This document shows, piece by piece, positions 1 to 8,307 of a stretch of DNA of 64,000 nucleotides. Origin of the DNA: Colwellia sp. E2M01 (lineage in GTDB: Bacteria > Pseudomonadota > Gammaproteobacteria > Enterobacterales > Alteromonadaceae); assembly GCF_018860585.1 (NCBI RefSeq), contig NZ_JAHKPR010000030.1, forward strand, positions 11,857 through 75,856, in the 5' to 3' direction. The notes beneath the pieces were generated by a model. The model saw only the letters and a list, made by a program, of their open reading frames with translations, had not been told where the DNA came from and did no database searches. Within the stretch, counting starts at the first letter, position 1; each line of letters opens with the position of its first letter. A program made the translations under genes and the position numbers.

Positions 1-6
1 TCTCAT

Positions 7-981
7 ATGGCTACCGCAAGAAAAAGACAAGTGAGTTTACAAGATACGCCCTATTATCACTGCATTTCACGCTGTGTTCGCAGGGCGTTTTTATGTGGTA
101 AAGATAATTATACGGGCCAAAGCTATGAGCACCGTCGCGGCTGGTTAGAAGAAAAGCTGCAGGCTTTAACCGAAGTGTTTGCCATTAAAGTGTGCGCTTA
201 TGCCATAATGAGTAATCACTACCATACCGTATTATTTGTTAATGAAGCACAAGCCAAAGGTTGGTCAACGAAAGAAGTACTTGAGCGCTGGCATCAACTT
301 TATAAAGGCACACTCCTTACTCAGCAATATTGCCGCGGTGAAAAACTTGAAAGTACGCTAGAAGACATTGTGCATGCAACTGCAGAAGTTTACCGTAAAC
401 GCCTAACTAAAATTAGTTGGTTTATCGGTAACTTAAACGAAAAAATAGCCCGCGAAGCAAACCGAGAAGATAACTGCACAGGTCGATTTTGGGAAGGGCG
501 GTTTAAATCACAAGCCTTACTTGATGAAGCAGCCCTTGCAGCCTGTATGGCGTATGTTGATTTAAACCCAATACGCGCCAATATTGCCAAAACACCTGAA
601 ACCTCAGATTTCACTAGCGTTCAACAACGCATCAATGCCGCCAAAAAACAGCAACAGCCAAAACAGCTCACTCCTTTTGTAGGTAACCCCAGAAAAAATA
701 TTCCCAAAGGCTTACCTTTTGAACTGATTGATTACATTCAGCTAATAGAGTTAACTGGTAGATGCATACGCGAAGATAAAGCAGGGTATATAGAAGAAAG
801 CTTACCTAACATATTAATCCGTTTAGCTATCTCGCCTGAAAACTGGCTAACGCTGACTAAAACGTTCACCAAACAATTTCATGGTGCAGTAGGGCATGAG
901 GATGAATTAAGTGACTTTTATGAACATCAAGCGCTAAAACGACGATGTAATCTTAATCGGTGTAATCAATTACTCGCCTAA
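7..981 (+). CDS. RAYT-like (IS200/Y1 family) transposase
   Basis: A 324-residue protein of the Y1/REP-associated transposase family. The HUH metal-binding motif is visible as SNHYH (about residues 69-73). The conserved block GRFWEGRFKSQALLDE followed by CMAYVDLNPIRA is typical of the long RAYT group common in Alteromonadales. A paralogue sits on the minus strand at 12799-13797. The family makes single-strand DNA cuts through an HUH pair and a tyrosine. Where the paralogue has NEYIAR, this copy has NEKIAR, so a tyrosine at that position is lost. I cannot tell whether that tyrosine is the catalytic one. The start ATG lies six bases into the window, so terminal sequences upstream cannot be judged. 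The family call is sure; activity is unknown. Confidence 0.88.
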   Translation: MATARKRQVSLQDTPYYHCISRCVRRAFLCGKDNYTGQSYEHRRGWLEEKLQALTEVFAIKVCAYAIMSNHYHTVLFVNEAQAKGWSTKEVLERWHQLYKGTLLTQQYCRGEKLESTLEDIVHATAEVYRKRLTKISWFIGNLNEKIAREANREDNCTGRFWEGRFKSQALLDEAALAACMAYVDLNPIRANIAKTPETSDFTSVQQRINAAKKQQQPKQLTPFVGNPRKNIPKGLPFELIDYIQLIELTGRCIREDKAGYIEESLPNILIRLAISPENWLTLTKTFTKQFHGAVGHEDELSDFYEHQALKRRCNLNRCNQLLA

Positions 982-1190
982 ACTTCAAAGACTACGACCA
1001 ACATCATTAAATCAGTAAGTACTGAGAAATTAATACGCCTGATAAATGAGAAACACTCATCATTGGCTATGGTTAACAGCTGAGAATTTACTTTGATTAC
1101 TTGAAACTGACTTTTAGACAGGTTTACTCTCTTAAAGCACTATGTTCGATTTATATTTCATGAGGCATTATTAAGTAATATTTTAAGTGA

Positions 1191-1949
1191 GTGTCAGTTG
1201 TTACTGTTTTAGAAAATGTTAAGCAGTTAAAGGGTCACGATAAAGGAAATACTCTTAAGACAATTATGGGAATACTCAAAGGTGAGCACGAGTTTGAAGT
1301 GACTGATGATATACCTATCAGTGAAGAAGCAAGGCATGCTCTAAGTGAAAAATTAAACTACTGGGTTGATTTCAAAGTATTGAGAGCCGCAGACTTTGGT
1401 TCACCACAAAATAGAGAACGTGTATACATAGTTGGTTTTGATAAAGATTACTTTCAAAAAACTGACTTTGATAAAGAATTTACATGGCCTGTACCACCAA
1501 AAACGAAGACTAGACTCGGTGATATATTAGAAGATTTAAGCAACATCAGTTGCTCGGAAGATAAATTTACGATCTCTGAAAAATTATGGGCTGGTCACCA
1601 AAGACGTAAGCTTGAACATAAAAACAAAGGTAATGGTTTTGGTTACTCTTTATTTAATGCGGAAAGCGAATACACAAGTACATTAAGTGCAAGATATTAC
1701 AAAGATGGTTCAGAGATTCTTATTGATCAATCTGAATTAGGTAAGCACCCAAGAAAACTTACCCCAAGAGAATGTGCAAGACTGCAAGGTTTCCCCAAGG
1801 AATTTATTGTTGATGCTGTATCTCAAGGGCAAATATATAAACAGTTCGGTAACTCCGTATGTGTAAATGTGATTGATGAAATTGCCAAGAGCATAGTTAA
1901 TACAATGCTATTGGCTGAAGAAGCACTCATTAAATCAAAAGTTGCTTAG
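1191..1949 (+). pseudogene. C5 cytosine DNA methyltransferase, N-terminally truncated
   Basis: The readable frame begins with GTG and at once shows the ENV motif (motif IV: VLENVKQLKGHDKG), then the QNRERVYIVGF block (motif VIII) and the C-terminal PRECARLQGFP and GNSV blocks (motifs IX and X). The SAM-binding motif I and the catalytic Pro-Cys loop, which precede ENV by roughly 80-100 residues in this family, are absent. The sequence upstream to 982 does not supply them in any frame I could follow. The product would lack the catalytic cysteine, so this is a remnant of a restriction-modification or solitary methylase. It lies between a transposase and a tRNA-derived attachment site, which fits a decayed mobile element. 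Confidence 0.82.
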
Positions 1950-1967
1950 TTATTAAGTAAAATAACA

Positions 1968-2006
1968 CCCAGTATATTTTTCATATTAAATAGGGACTAT
2001 ACTGGG
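1968..2006 (+). terminator. hairpin after the methyltransferase remnant
   Basis: A perfect 9-bp inverted repeat (CCCAGTATA at 1968-1976 and TATACTGGG at 1998-2006) encloses a 21-base loop 18 bases after the stop codon. There is no strong T-run after it, so terminator function is only a suggestion. Confidence 0.35.
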
Positions 2007-2114
2007 ACAGTAAGCTAGTTATGTAAGGTTATCTATACTTTATGATAATTACCTTTAAAGCCCAGTTCATCAGGGTTTGTTTGATAATGGCTATGTATTT
2101 CAACTTCCTATATT

Positions 2115-2163
2115 AGCCCTCCGGAGGCGAAGGTAGCAGGTTCGACTCCTGCATGGCGCGCCA
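2115..2163 (+). other. tRNA-Arg(CCG) 3' half, probable attachment site of an integrated element
   Basis: The stretch holds the CTCCGGA anticodon loop (anticodon CCG), the 3' strand of the anticodon stem, a variable loop, a complete T arm (GCAGG TTCGACT CCTGC), the 3' acceptor strand ATGGCGC, a discriminator G and the encoded CCA. The 5' half (acceptor, D arm) is missing. In the 5' anticodon stem, pairing holds for three base pairs and breaks at 2115. This is the pattern left by tyrosine-integrase elements that cross over in the anticodon loop. With this orientation, the intact tRNA and the element should lie to the left, so ancestral chromosome would resume at about 2164. Confidence 0.75.
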
Positions 2164-2375
2164 TTACTGGCTTTTACACGTTTTACATTATCAAATCCCG
2201 AACATTCCTCAACATATTTAGCTTATACTAAATGACCGTAATTTTTTGTTGTCACAATACTGATTTTTTAGCCTGTGGCAGATCTGTGTCAAATCAAAAT
2301 AAACCCGTTGGTTGAAAGTTATTTCAAAGTTAAATAACAATCTGTAAATCATAATCAAACATGTGTTTGCTACAC
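2164..2375. other. intergenic, no recognised feature
   Basis: AT-rich sequence between the tRNA fragment and the end of the MFS gene. I see no gene, no convincing terminator and no operator in it. Confidence 0.5.
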
Positions 2376-3596
2376 CTACTCCATGGCTTCACACTTTAAT
2401 TTACTAACAGCTTTATGAGTCTTAATAGCTACATAAACCAATAGTAACGACGCAATCAAAGCAATGAGTGCATTGATTAAATATACATCACGATATCCTA
2501 ATAATTGCGCAAAGATTGCAATTACTACTGCACCTATAATATTACCTATATTTGTAGTATTCCAAAAGAGGGCGGATGCTGCGCCTAATTTATTTGGCAT
2601 TAAATCCTGGAACCAGGTCATACCTAAACCAGCGATAAAACCAATCATTAGGGCATTCCCCAATTGTAAAGGGAATAAGATCCAAACATCATCCGCAAAC
2701 CAGAAACCAATATATAAAAATATTGGAGCAATCGCCCCAAGACAAATTAATGACGATAAAGGAAAGCGTGCTCCTAACCAACCAGCAAATATCATGATTG
2801 GTATTTCAATCGCAGCTGCAGTACCCATTAACCAACCAGACCACTTTGCATCTATCTCCAGGACTTCAGTAATATATAGTGGCAGAGCAATCAAATAGGT
2901 TTGATTACAAGCAAATATTAATGAAAATGATATAACAGCAATAGTAACAATCCTATTATTATTACCACTTTCAACAATAGGCGGGCGTATAACTTTATGT
3001 ATTTGAGGTAATACCAACCAAGCCATAATACCACCTAAAAAATATAATGTAGATATAAGCAAATAGTGTTTATCAAAGCCTATTTCACCAATTGACATAT
3101 AACCAATAGCCGGCCCTCCCACCCAAGCAAATGCAGAGAAAGCTCGTAATATAGAGTTAAACATGACAATGTCGGATCTTTTTAAAGTTTGCTCCGCAAA
3201 ATCCCTGGCATAAGCAAATGTTTGTGCGATGCTGGAAAAAGCTAAACTAAAAAAGGTGATAGCTACGGCTAAAGAAACTAGATAACTTGTTGAGGTGGAG
3301 AATACATAACAAGCAATAGCTCCAGAAAACATGCCTAATAGAATTAAAGGCCTACGGTCATCTACTTTATCTGACCAGTAACCTAACAATTGAGAAAATA
3401 AGATACCGGTAGTCGCGGTTAATATAAAAAAGATGCCAATCCAAAAAGCGTTTTCATTAAACTGCTCTGCCACATAATAACTTAAGGTAGGCAGGACTAA
3501 AGCAAACAACAAAGCCTGTATACTCGCATTAAAATAAATAATGCAAGCAGGTAGCGTAAATAGACTAGATTTTGACATTGAATTTTTCTTTATCAT
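2376..3596 (-). CDS. MFS sugar transporter (SET/sugar-efflux-like family)
   Basis: A 406-residue integral membrane protein with about twelve hydrophobic helices. The loop after helix 2 has the MFS signature GYWSDKVDDRRPLIL. The family resemblance is to SET-type sugar efflux transporters and related proteobacterial sugar MFS proteins. The ATG overlaps the TGA of the upstream glucokinase gene by four bases (ATGA), so the two are translationally coupled. A glucokinase partner implies handling of free glucose or another hexose at the inner membrane. Import is metabolically more sensible here than efflux, but direction cannot be read from the sequence. An in-frame ATG six codons later is an alternative start. 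The unit is preceded by a TGAACCGGTTTA operator. Confidence 0.75.
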   Translation of the reverse strand: MIKKNSMSKSSLFTLPACIIYFNASIQALLFALVLPTLSYYVAEQFNENAFWIGIFFILTATTGILFSQLLGYWSDKVDDRRPLILLGMFSGAIACYVFSTSTSYLVSLAVAITFFSLAFSSIAQTFAYARDFAEQTLKRSDIVMFNSILRAFSAFAWVGGPAIGYMSIGEIGFDKHYLLISTLYFLGGIMAWLVLPQIHKVIRPPIVESGNNNRIVTIAVISFSLIFACNQTYLIALPLYITEVLEIDAKWSGWLMGTAAAIEIPIMIFAGWLGARFPLSSLICLGAIAPIFLYIGFWFADDVWILFPLQLGNALMIGFIAGLGMTWFQDLMPNKLGAASALFWNTTNIGNIIGAVVIAIFAQLLGYRDVYLINALIALIASLLLVYVAIKTHKAVSKLKCEAME

Positions 3597-4564
3597 TGTA
3601 ATAAAAATGCCGCAGCACCTAACAAACCAGGCTGTTGCTCTGTGATTATAAAAGTAGGTGTGTTTTTAGTTATATTAGATAATCGACCTTTAGACTCAAA
3701 ACGACTTCTAAAATCACTGTTTTTTAGGTATTCAACAAAGCGTGGCACAATACCACCCGCTATATAAACACCACTTTTGGTATTCATTGTTAATGCAAGA
3801 TTACCTGCAAAGCTTCCTAGTATTTTACAGAATTGTGAAAGTGCTTTTTGGCATAACAAACAATCTTCCCGTAAAGCTTTACTACTAATATCTTCTGCTG
3901 TGAGTTTTCTGTCAGTTTGATTGTTGATACTGCAGATAGCCGTATATATTTGTTCTAAACCATAACCTGAGAGTAACTGCTCATAAGAAACTCGTGTTTT
4001 GCTTTTTTGTAAATGCTGTAATATTTTTATATCAAGTTCATCAACAGCGGAGAAGTCTGTATGTCCTCCTTCACCACTAAAACAATGCCACTTATTATTT
4101 ACCGGTACTAAGTGCGCCACACCTAAACCAGTACCTGGGCCACAAACGGCTATAGGATGGTTTGATATTACACCACCACCACCTACTTTTATTTTTTGAG
4201 TGTCATCAAGATACGGGATAGCCATTGCAATCGCGGTATAATCATTAATGAAAGTTAAGCTATGTAGATTTAATTCAGTCTTTAACAATTTTTGTGAAAA
4301 CTGCCAAGGTAAGTTAGTCATAGAGATTAAATCATTGTCAACAGGGCAAGCAATCGCTAAACAAGCATTAATTACACTATCATTTAGTTTCTTTAAATCA
4401 ATATACAGTGCAATAACCTCTTTAAGGCTAGTAAATTCGCTACATTTATACGTTTCTACCTCTGTTAACTGTAAAGTGTTTTCTTTGTGGGCAAGCGCCA
4501 ATCTAATATTTGTTCCGCCAATATCAGCGATTAAAGTTACAGTTTGTTTTAGTTCTGTGTTCAT
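3593..4564 (-). CDS. glk: glucokinase (Glk family)
   Basis: ATP-dependent glucose phosphorylation to glucose-6-phosphate in the cytoplasm. The protein (323 residues from the chosen start) has the N-terminal phosphate loop LIADIGGTNIRLAL, a substrate-binding FINDYTAIAMAIP segment with the catalytic Asp, the GPGTGLGVA loop and the GEGGHTDFSA motif of bacterial Glk (not ROK) kinases. The ATG at 4564 puts DIGGT at the usual distance from the N terminus; an upstream in-frame ATG at 4597 would add eleven residues close to the operator and is less likely. The gene is first in a two-gene unit with the MFS transporter. In this locus it would capture the glucose released by GH130 phosphorolysis. A broken copy of its first codons lies at 10728-10811. 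Confidence 0.93.
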   Translation of the reverse strand: MNTELKQTVTLIADIGGTNIRLALAHKENTLQLTEVETYKCSEFTSLKEVIALYIDLKKLNDSVINACLAIACPVDNDLISMTNLPWQFSQKLLKTELNLHSLTFINDYTAIAMAIPYLDDTQKIKVGGGGVISNHPIAVCGPGTGLGVAHLVPVNNKWHCFSGEGGHTDFSAVDELDIKILQHLQKSKTRVSYEQLLSGYGLEQIYTAICSINNQTDRKLTAEDISSKALREDCLLCQKALSQFCKILGSFAGNLALTMNTKSGVYIAGGIVPRFVEYLKNSDFRSRFESKGRLSNITKNTPTFIITEQQPGLLGAAAFLLQ

Positions 4565-4606
4565 ATACCACTCATCATTTATATTTAATATTCCCATAAT
4601 ACACTA

Positions 4607-4618
4607 TGAACCGGTTTA
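4607..4618. promoter_or_regulatory. predicted LacI-type operator (glk side)
   Basis: TGAACCGGTTTA, a 12-base palindrome with one change from TGAACCGGTTCA, 42 bases upstream of the glk start codon. It belongs to a set of eleven such sites across the mannan locus. Confidence 0.75.
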
Positions 4619-4780
4619 GGTTAATAGATATAACACTGCGAATTAATTTATGATAACTTATTGAGTTAGTGAAAATAGCAAACAAAAAAATAAGCCATAC
4701 AAACAATGAACTACATTGCACACAAGTTTTACCATAGGTTAAACCATACACATTTGTATACATTTAATACAAAATATTTA

Positions 4781-4809
4781 TTGACAAATAATATATACAC
4801 CAGTATTTT
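4781..4809 (+). promoter_or_regulatory. sigma-70 promoter for the gene at 4978
   Basis: A perfect TTGACA (4781-4786), a 17-base spacer and TATTTT (4804-4809). The operator at 4822-4833 begins 12 bases after the -10, where a bound repressor would block initiation. The same spacing is found at 11037-11089. Confidence 0.7.
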
Positions 4810-4821
4810 TTCAAATAAAAA

Positions 4822-4833
4822 TGAACCGGTTTA
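4822..4833. promoter_or_regulatory. predicted LacI-type operator (4978 side)
   Basis: TGAACCGGTTTA just downstream of a consensus promoter. It is identical to the site at 4607-4618, so the divergent intergenic region carries one operator per direction. Confidence 0.75.
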
Positions 4834-4977
4834 CATTTGTCACCTAAAAAAATAGGCAATAATTATAGCTATAGCTGCTGCTATTAATCCCCTAGATATA
4901 GCCCCTTATTTTTAAAAATAAGATTAATAATTGAGACTTATCACTCATAAAGTCATTCTTTTAATTGGGAGTAACCC

Positions 4978-6021
4978 ATGACAATCAGAAATATATATTT
5001 TCTAATAGCTTTGTCTCTTTTTTATTCTAGCTTTTCCCACAGTAATCAGCCCATTAAGGTTGGAGAAGTGAAAGGAACACAGATTACAGGTGTAACAGTG
5101 TCGGACGCAGGCTCAGTGTTTGTAAATGCACCAAATTGGCGAGATGGCGTTCAATTCGCAGTGGCAAAGTTGATTAATAATAAATTTGTACCTTTTCCCA
5201 ATAATAAGATAAATAGCTGTGTTGCAGAAAGTGACGTAAAAGATAATTGCTTTTTGGCTGTACAATCAGTGGTAGCTCACGGTGACAGACTCTATATTCT
5301 TGATACGCGTAATCCTCAATTCAAAGGGGTCGTAGATGCGCCAAGGATATTTGTTGTAGATTTACATAAAAGTAAAGTTGAGAATGTATTAAAGCTTAGT
5401 AATGATGCTTATCATCAAGATTCATATATTAACGACTTAAGAGTAGACAACAAAACAAATAGAATTTACATGACGGATTCTAACCATGCTGGCATCGTTG
5501 TGTACAACCTTAATGATGGCACAAGCTACAGAGTTTTGGATAATCATGTATTTACGAAATCAGAAGTTAACAAACTCGATATTAAAGGAGTTCCCTTCAT
5601 TGCCAGTGTTCACTCTGATGGCATTGCATTAGATCGCACAAATGACACTTTGTACTTTCATGCGCTAACAGGTTACAGCCTCTACGCAATAAATACATCT
5701 GCTATTGTGCCAGGCTTAGATTCTGAAATAGAAAAAAATGTTCGGTTAGTTGCTAAGACAGGAGCTCCTGATGGCATGCTTTATCATAATGGAGTTATTT
5801 ATCTTGCTGATCTTGAGAGAAATTTAATTCAATATTTAACACCAAGTTTAGATTTAAGAACATTAGTGAGTGGCGATAAAGTATCTTGGGCTGACACATT
5901 TAGTGTCTATAAAGGTAATTTGTATTATACAAATAGTAAAATTCATTTAGCCGGTGAAAAAGTCGACGATATGACTTTTGAAGTATTTAAAGTCCCCCTT
6001 CCCAACGGTATTACTTATTAA
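4978..6021 (+). CDS. secreted SMP-30/major-royal-jelly-like beta-propeller protein
   Basis: A 347-residue protein with an N-terminal signal peptide (hydrophobic FLIALSLFYSSFSHS). The rest looks like a six-bladed propeller of the royal-jelly/yellow and SMP-30/gluconolactonase superfamily, with conserved pieces such as VDAPRIFVVDLHKSK, HSDGIALDRTNDTLYF and GAPDGMLYHNGVIYLADLERN. Members of this fold include lactonases, but the royal-jelly branch has no assured enzymatic role. The start is supported by GGGAG six bases before ATG. The gene has its own consensus promoter and operator and faces glk, so it belongs to the mannan regulon. A periplasmic sugar lactonase role is a guess from context. Confidence 0.7.
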   Translation: MTIRNIYFLIALSLFYSSFSHSNQPIKVGEVKGTQITGVTVSDAGSVFVNAPNWRDGVQFAVAKLINNKFVPFPNNKINSCVAESDVKDNCFLAVQSVVAHGDRLYILDTRNPQFKGVVDAPRIFVVDLHKSKVENVLKLSNDAYHQDSYINDLRVDNKTNRIYMTDSNHAGIVVYNLNDGTSYRVLDNHVFTKSEVNKLDIKGVPFIASVHSDGIALDRTNDTLYFHALTGYSLYAINTSAIVPGLDSEIEKNVRLVAKTGAPDGMLYHNGVIYLADLERNLIQYLTPSLDLRTLVSGDKVSWADTFSVYKGNLYYTNSKIHLAGEKVDDMTFEVFKVPLPNGITY

Positions 6022-6111
6022 TCATAAACTTATAAAAAATAAAATTTGTGAAGAGCACATAATAAGTCAATGTAACGACAAAAATGTCGCTTAATTCACA
6101 CAAGAAAATAA

Positions 6112-6133
6112 GGCTTTCCATTTGATGGAAGCC
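6112..6133 (+). terminator. hairpin between the 4978 and 6216 genes
   Basis: GGCTTTCCAT and ATGGAAGCC form a stem with one bulged T and a very short loop, about 90 bases after the stop codon. It lacks a clear T-run, so it is a weak terminator or a processing hairpin. Confidence 0.4.
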
Positions 6134-6215
6134 CTAAACCCTCTCATTTTGGAACTATTTAATATATAACTGACCATCCAAAATGGATAATTTATTTACA
6201 CTTAATGGAAACACT

Positions 6216-8072
6216 ATGCGATATATTCTTACTCGGCTACTAAGCTGTATTTTTTTACTCATATCAATGCATTCGTATGCAGAGTTTAAAAACTTTATTC
6301 ATCTGGAAAATAACATGTTAAAAGATGGCGATAAAGAATTTCGTTTCATCAGCTTTAACGTACCCACTCTAAATTATGTTGAAGATGAAATGAAGTTTGA
6401 ACGTAAAAACCCTTACGGTTTGCCGTCAGAGTTTGAACTACATGATGTCTATAAAACCATTAAAGAAATGGGTGGTCAAGTTGTTCGTAGCTATACTATT
6501 CCGGTTAGAAATACCAATTTCCCTTCAGAATCAATAACGTTTGTTGAAGCACCCGGTAAGTTTAACGAAGAAGCATTTAAAGTCATGGATTTAGCCATTG
6601 CTTTGGCCGCCGAATATGACATTCGTCTTATTGTGCCATTATTGAATAACTGGCAATGGATGGGTGGTAGACCAAACTATGCTGCATTTAGAGATAAAAC
6701 ATCCGAAGAATTTTGGACAGACCGCCAGTTAATTGAAGACTTTAAAAAAACAGTGCATTACGTCTTGAATCGACGTAATACCGTCACTGGTATTTTATAC
6801 AAAAATGACCCAACAATTATGGCTTGGGAAACAGGTAATGAACTTGAAAACCCACCAGAATGGGGTATTGAAATTGCTCGCTACATAAAAAGCATTGACT
6901 CAAAACATCTATTAATTGATGGTTTTCATTCAGTACATGTACTTGAACATTCAACAGGAAAACTTTTTCAACGTTGGCCACAACAATACTCAATTGATGA
7001 GCCTGCCATTGATTTAATTAATGCTCATTTTTATGAATATGATCCACAAGATATGTTAAACGACATGAAAAAAACGGTCGAATTGGTTGGAGGTAAAAAG
7101 CCTTTATTTTTTGGTGAGTTTGGCTTTATTTCTACGCCCGCAATGGAACGTATAGTCGATTACATTATTCAAGAAAAAGCCATTGTGGGTGGACTAATTT
7201 GGAGTTTACGTCGTCATCACCCTGAAGGCGGATTTTATCAACATTCAGAGCCAATCATTGGTTATGATTATTATCGTGCTTATCATTGGCCAGGTTTTAA
7301 TGAAGGTGAGATCAATGATGAACGTAACTTAATGTCAATGCTTCGTCGCAAGGCATTTGAGATCCAAAATAAACCTGTACCCCCAATCTCATTACCAGAA
7401 GCGCCCAACCTTCTGCCATTTAGCGACGCTCCTGTATTTAGTTGGCAAGGTTCTATGGGTGCGTCAGGTTATAACATTGAACGTGCAACAAATATAAACG
7501 GTCCTTGGGCGTTAATAGAGTACAATATTGATGATTTAGACACACCAGGTTTCCCACTATATAGTGACGAAAGCGCTGAGCTAGATCAGTCATATTACTA
7601 TCGAATTATAGCCCTTAACTCTCAAGGTAAATCGGCCCCTTCTAAGCCCTTTGGCCCAATAAAAGTGAACTATTTAACCAAAACAGATCGTGCGGTAAAT
7701 TTATCAATACGTGATGATTCTAGAAATGTAGAAGTTAAATCAAGTGATTGGCGTTCTTTCAAAGAAGCATTTTCACGTTTACATGGTAAAAAAGGTGCTT
7801 GGATACGTTATCACGTACCAGGAAAGCTAAAAGAAATGCGAGTCTACGCTTATGAAAAAAGCACTCAACCTTTATTATCCTTTGATGTATCAAAAGATAA
7901 TACTAATTACCAACCAATAAAAGTAAAAACCGAAGCCTTTACTTCAAGTGAAAATAATTATGATTATTTAGTGCCACGCTTATATACGATAAAAACCAAC
8001 AATGGTAGTCATATTAGAGCAAATTTTAACGGAACATCAGATATAGTTCGTGTTGAAATAGACTATTACTAA
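6216..8072 (+). CDS. secreted GH5 beta-mannanase with C-terminal fn3-like region
   Basis: Endo- or exo-acting beta-1,4-mannan hydrolase, 618 residues. There is a signal peptide at about 1-22 (MRYILTRLLSCIFLLISMHS then YAE). The GH5 barrel covers about 25-390 and shows the acid/base in AWETGNE (Glu209) and the nucleophile in FFGEFGF (Glu301). An fn3-like module follows (about 400-495: SWQGSMGASGYNIERA), then a C-terminal beta-domain of about 110 residues. The ATG at 6216 puts the signal peptide at the N terminus; an upstream in-frame ATG at 6183 would extend it by eleven polar residues. A close paralogue is at 39692-41521, and the N-terminal half of the protein at 23348-26044 is related. The GH5 family is sure; the exact subfamily and product pattern are inferred. 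Confidence 0.88.
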   Translation: MRYILTRLLSCIFLLISMHSYAEFKNFIHLENNMLKDGDKEFRFISFNVPTLNYVEDEMKFERKNPYGLPSEFELHDVYKTIKEMGGQVVRSYTIPVRNTNFPSESITFVEAPGKFNEEAFKVMDLAIALAAEYDIRLIVPLLNNWQWMGGRPNYAAFRDKTSEEFWTDRQLIEDFKKTVHYVLNRRNTVTGILYKNDPTIMAWETGNELENPPEWGIEIARYIKSIDSKHLLIDGFHSVHVLEHSTGKLFQRWPQQYSIDEPAIDLINAHFYEYDPQDMLNDMKKTVELVGGKKPLFFGEFGFISTPAMERIVDYIIQEKAIVGGLIWSLRRHHPEGGFYQHSEPIIGYDYYRAYHWPGFNEGEINDERNLMSMLRRKAFEIQNKPVPPISLPEAPNLLPFSDAPVFSWQGSMGASGYNIERATNINGPWALIEYNIDDLDTPGFPLYSDESAELDQSYYYRIIALNSQGKSAPSKPFGPIKVNYLTKTDRAVNLSIRDDSRNVEVKSSDWRSFKEAFSRLHGKKGAWIRYHVPGKLKEMRVYAYEKSTQPLLSFDVSKDNTNYQPIKVKTEAFTSSENNYDYLVPRLYTIKTNNGSHIRANFNGTSDIVRVEIDYY

Positions 8073-8224
8073 TTAAGTATTCAGCCTAAGGATTGCCCTT
8101 GTGCTGAATATCGTAGATGCAAGATTATTTTATAGAAACGATTGGGAATGCTAGTGTATAGCAAATTAAAAGATGTTCAAGATCCAATCATAAGGAAGTG
8201 CATTCAGAACACCTGAATTTGTCT

Positions 8225-8257
8225 AAATCTCAGTCGCAAGCGACTGAGATTTTTATT
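8225..8257 (+). terminator. rho-independent terminator after the GH5 gene
   Basis: A perfect 13-bp stem (AAATCTCAGTCGC at 8225-8237 and its complement at 8240-8252) with a 2-base spacer is followed by a T-rich tail. It separates the GH5 gene from the sulfatase. Confidence 0.85.
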
Positions 8258-8307
8258 TGTCATTTCCTTCGAATACTTTTCACTTTAATTCTCAGGATAT
8301 TAAATAC

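Noticed and set aside
2115-2163. Functional tRNA gene
   Set aside because: The acceptor 5' strand and D arm are absent and the anticodon stem is broken, so it cannot fold as a tRNA.
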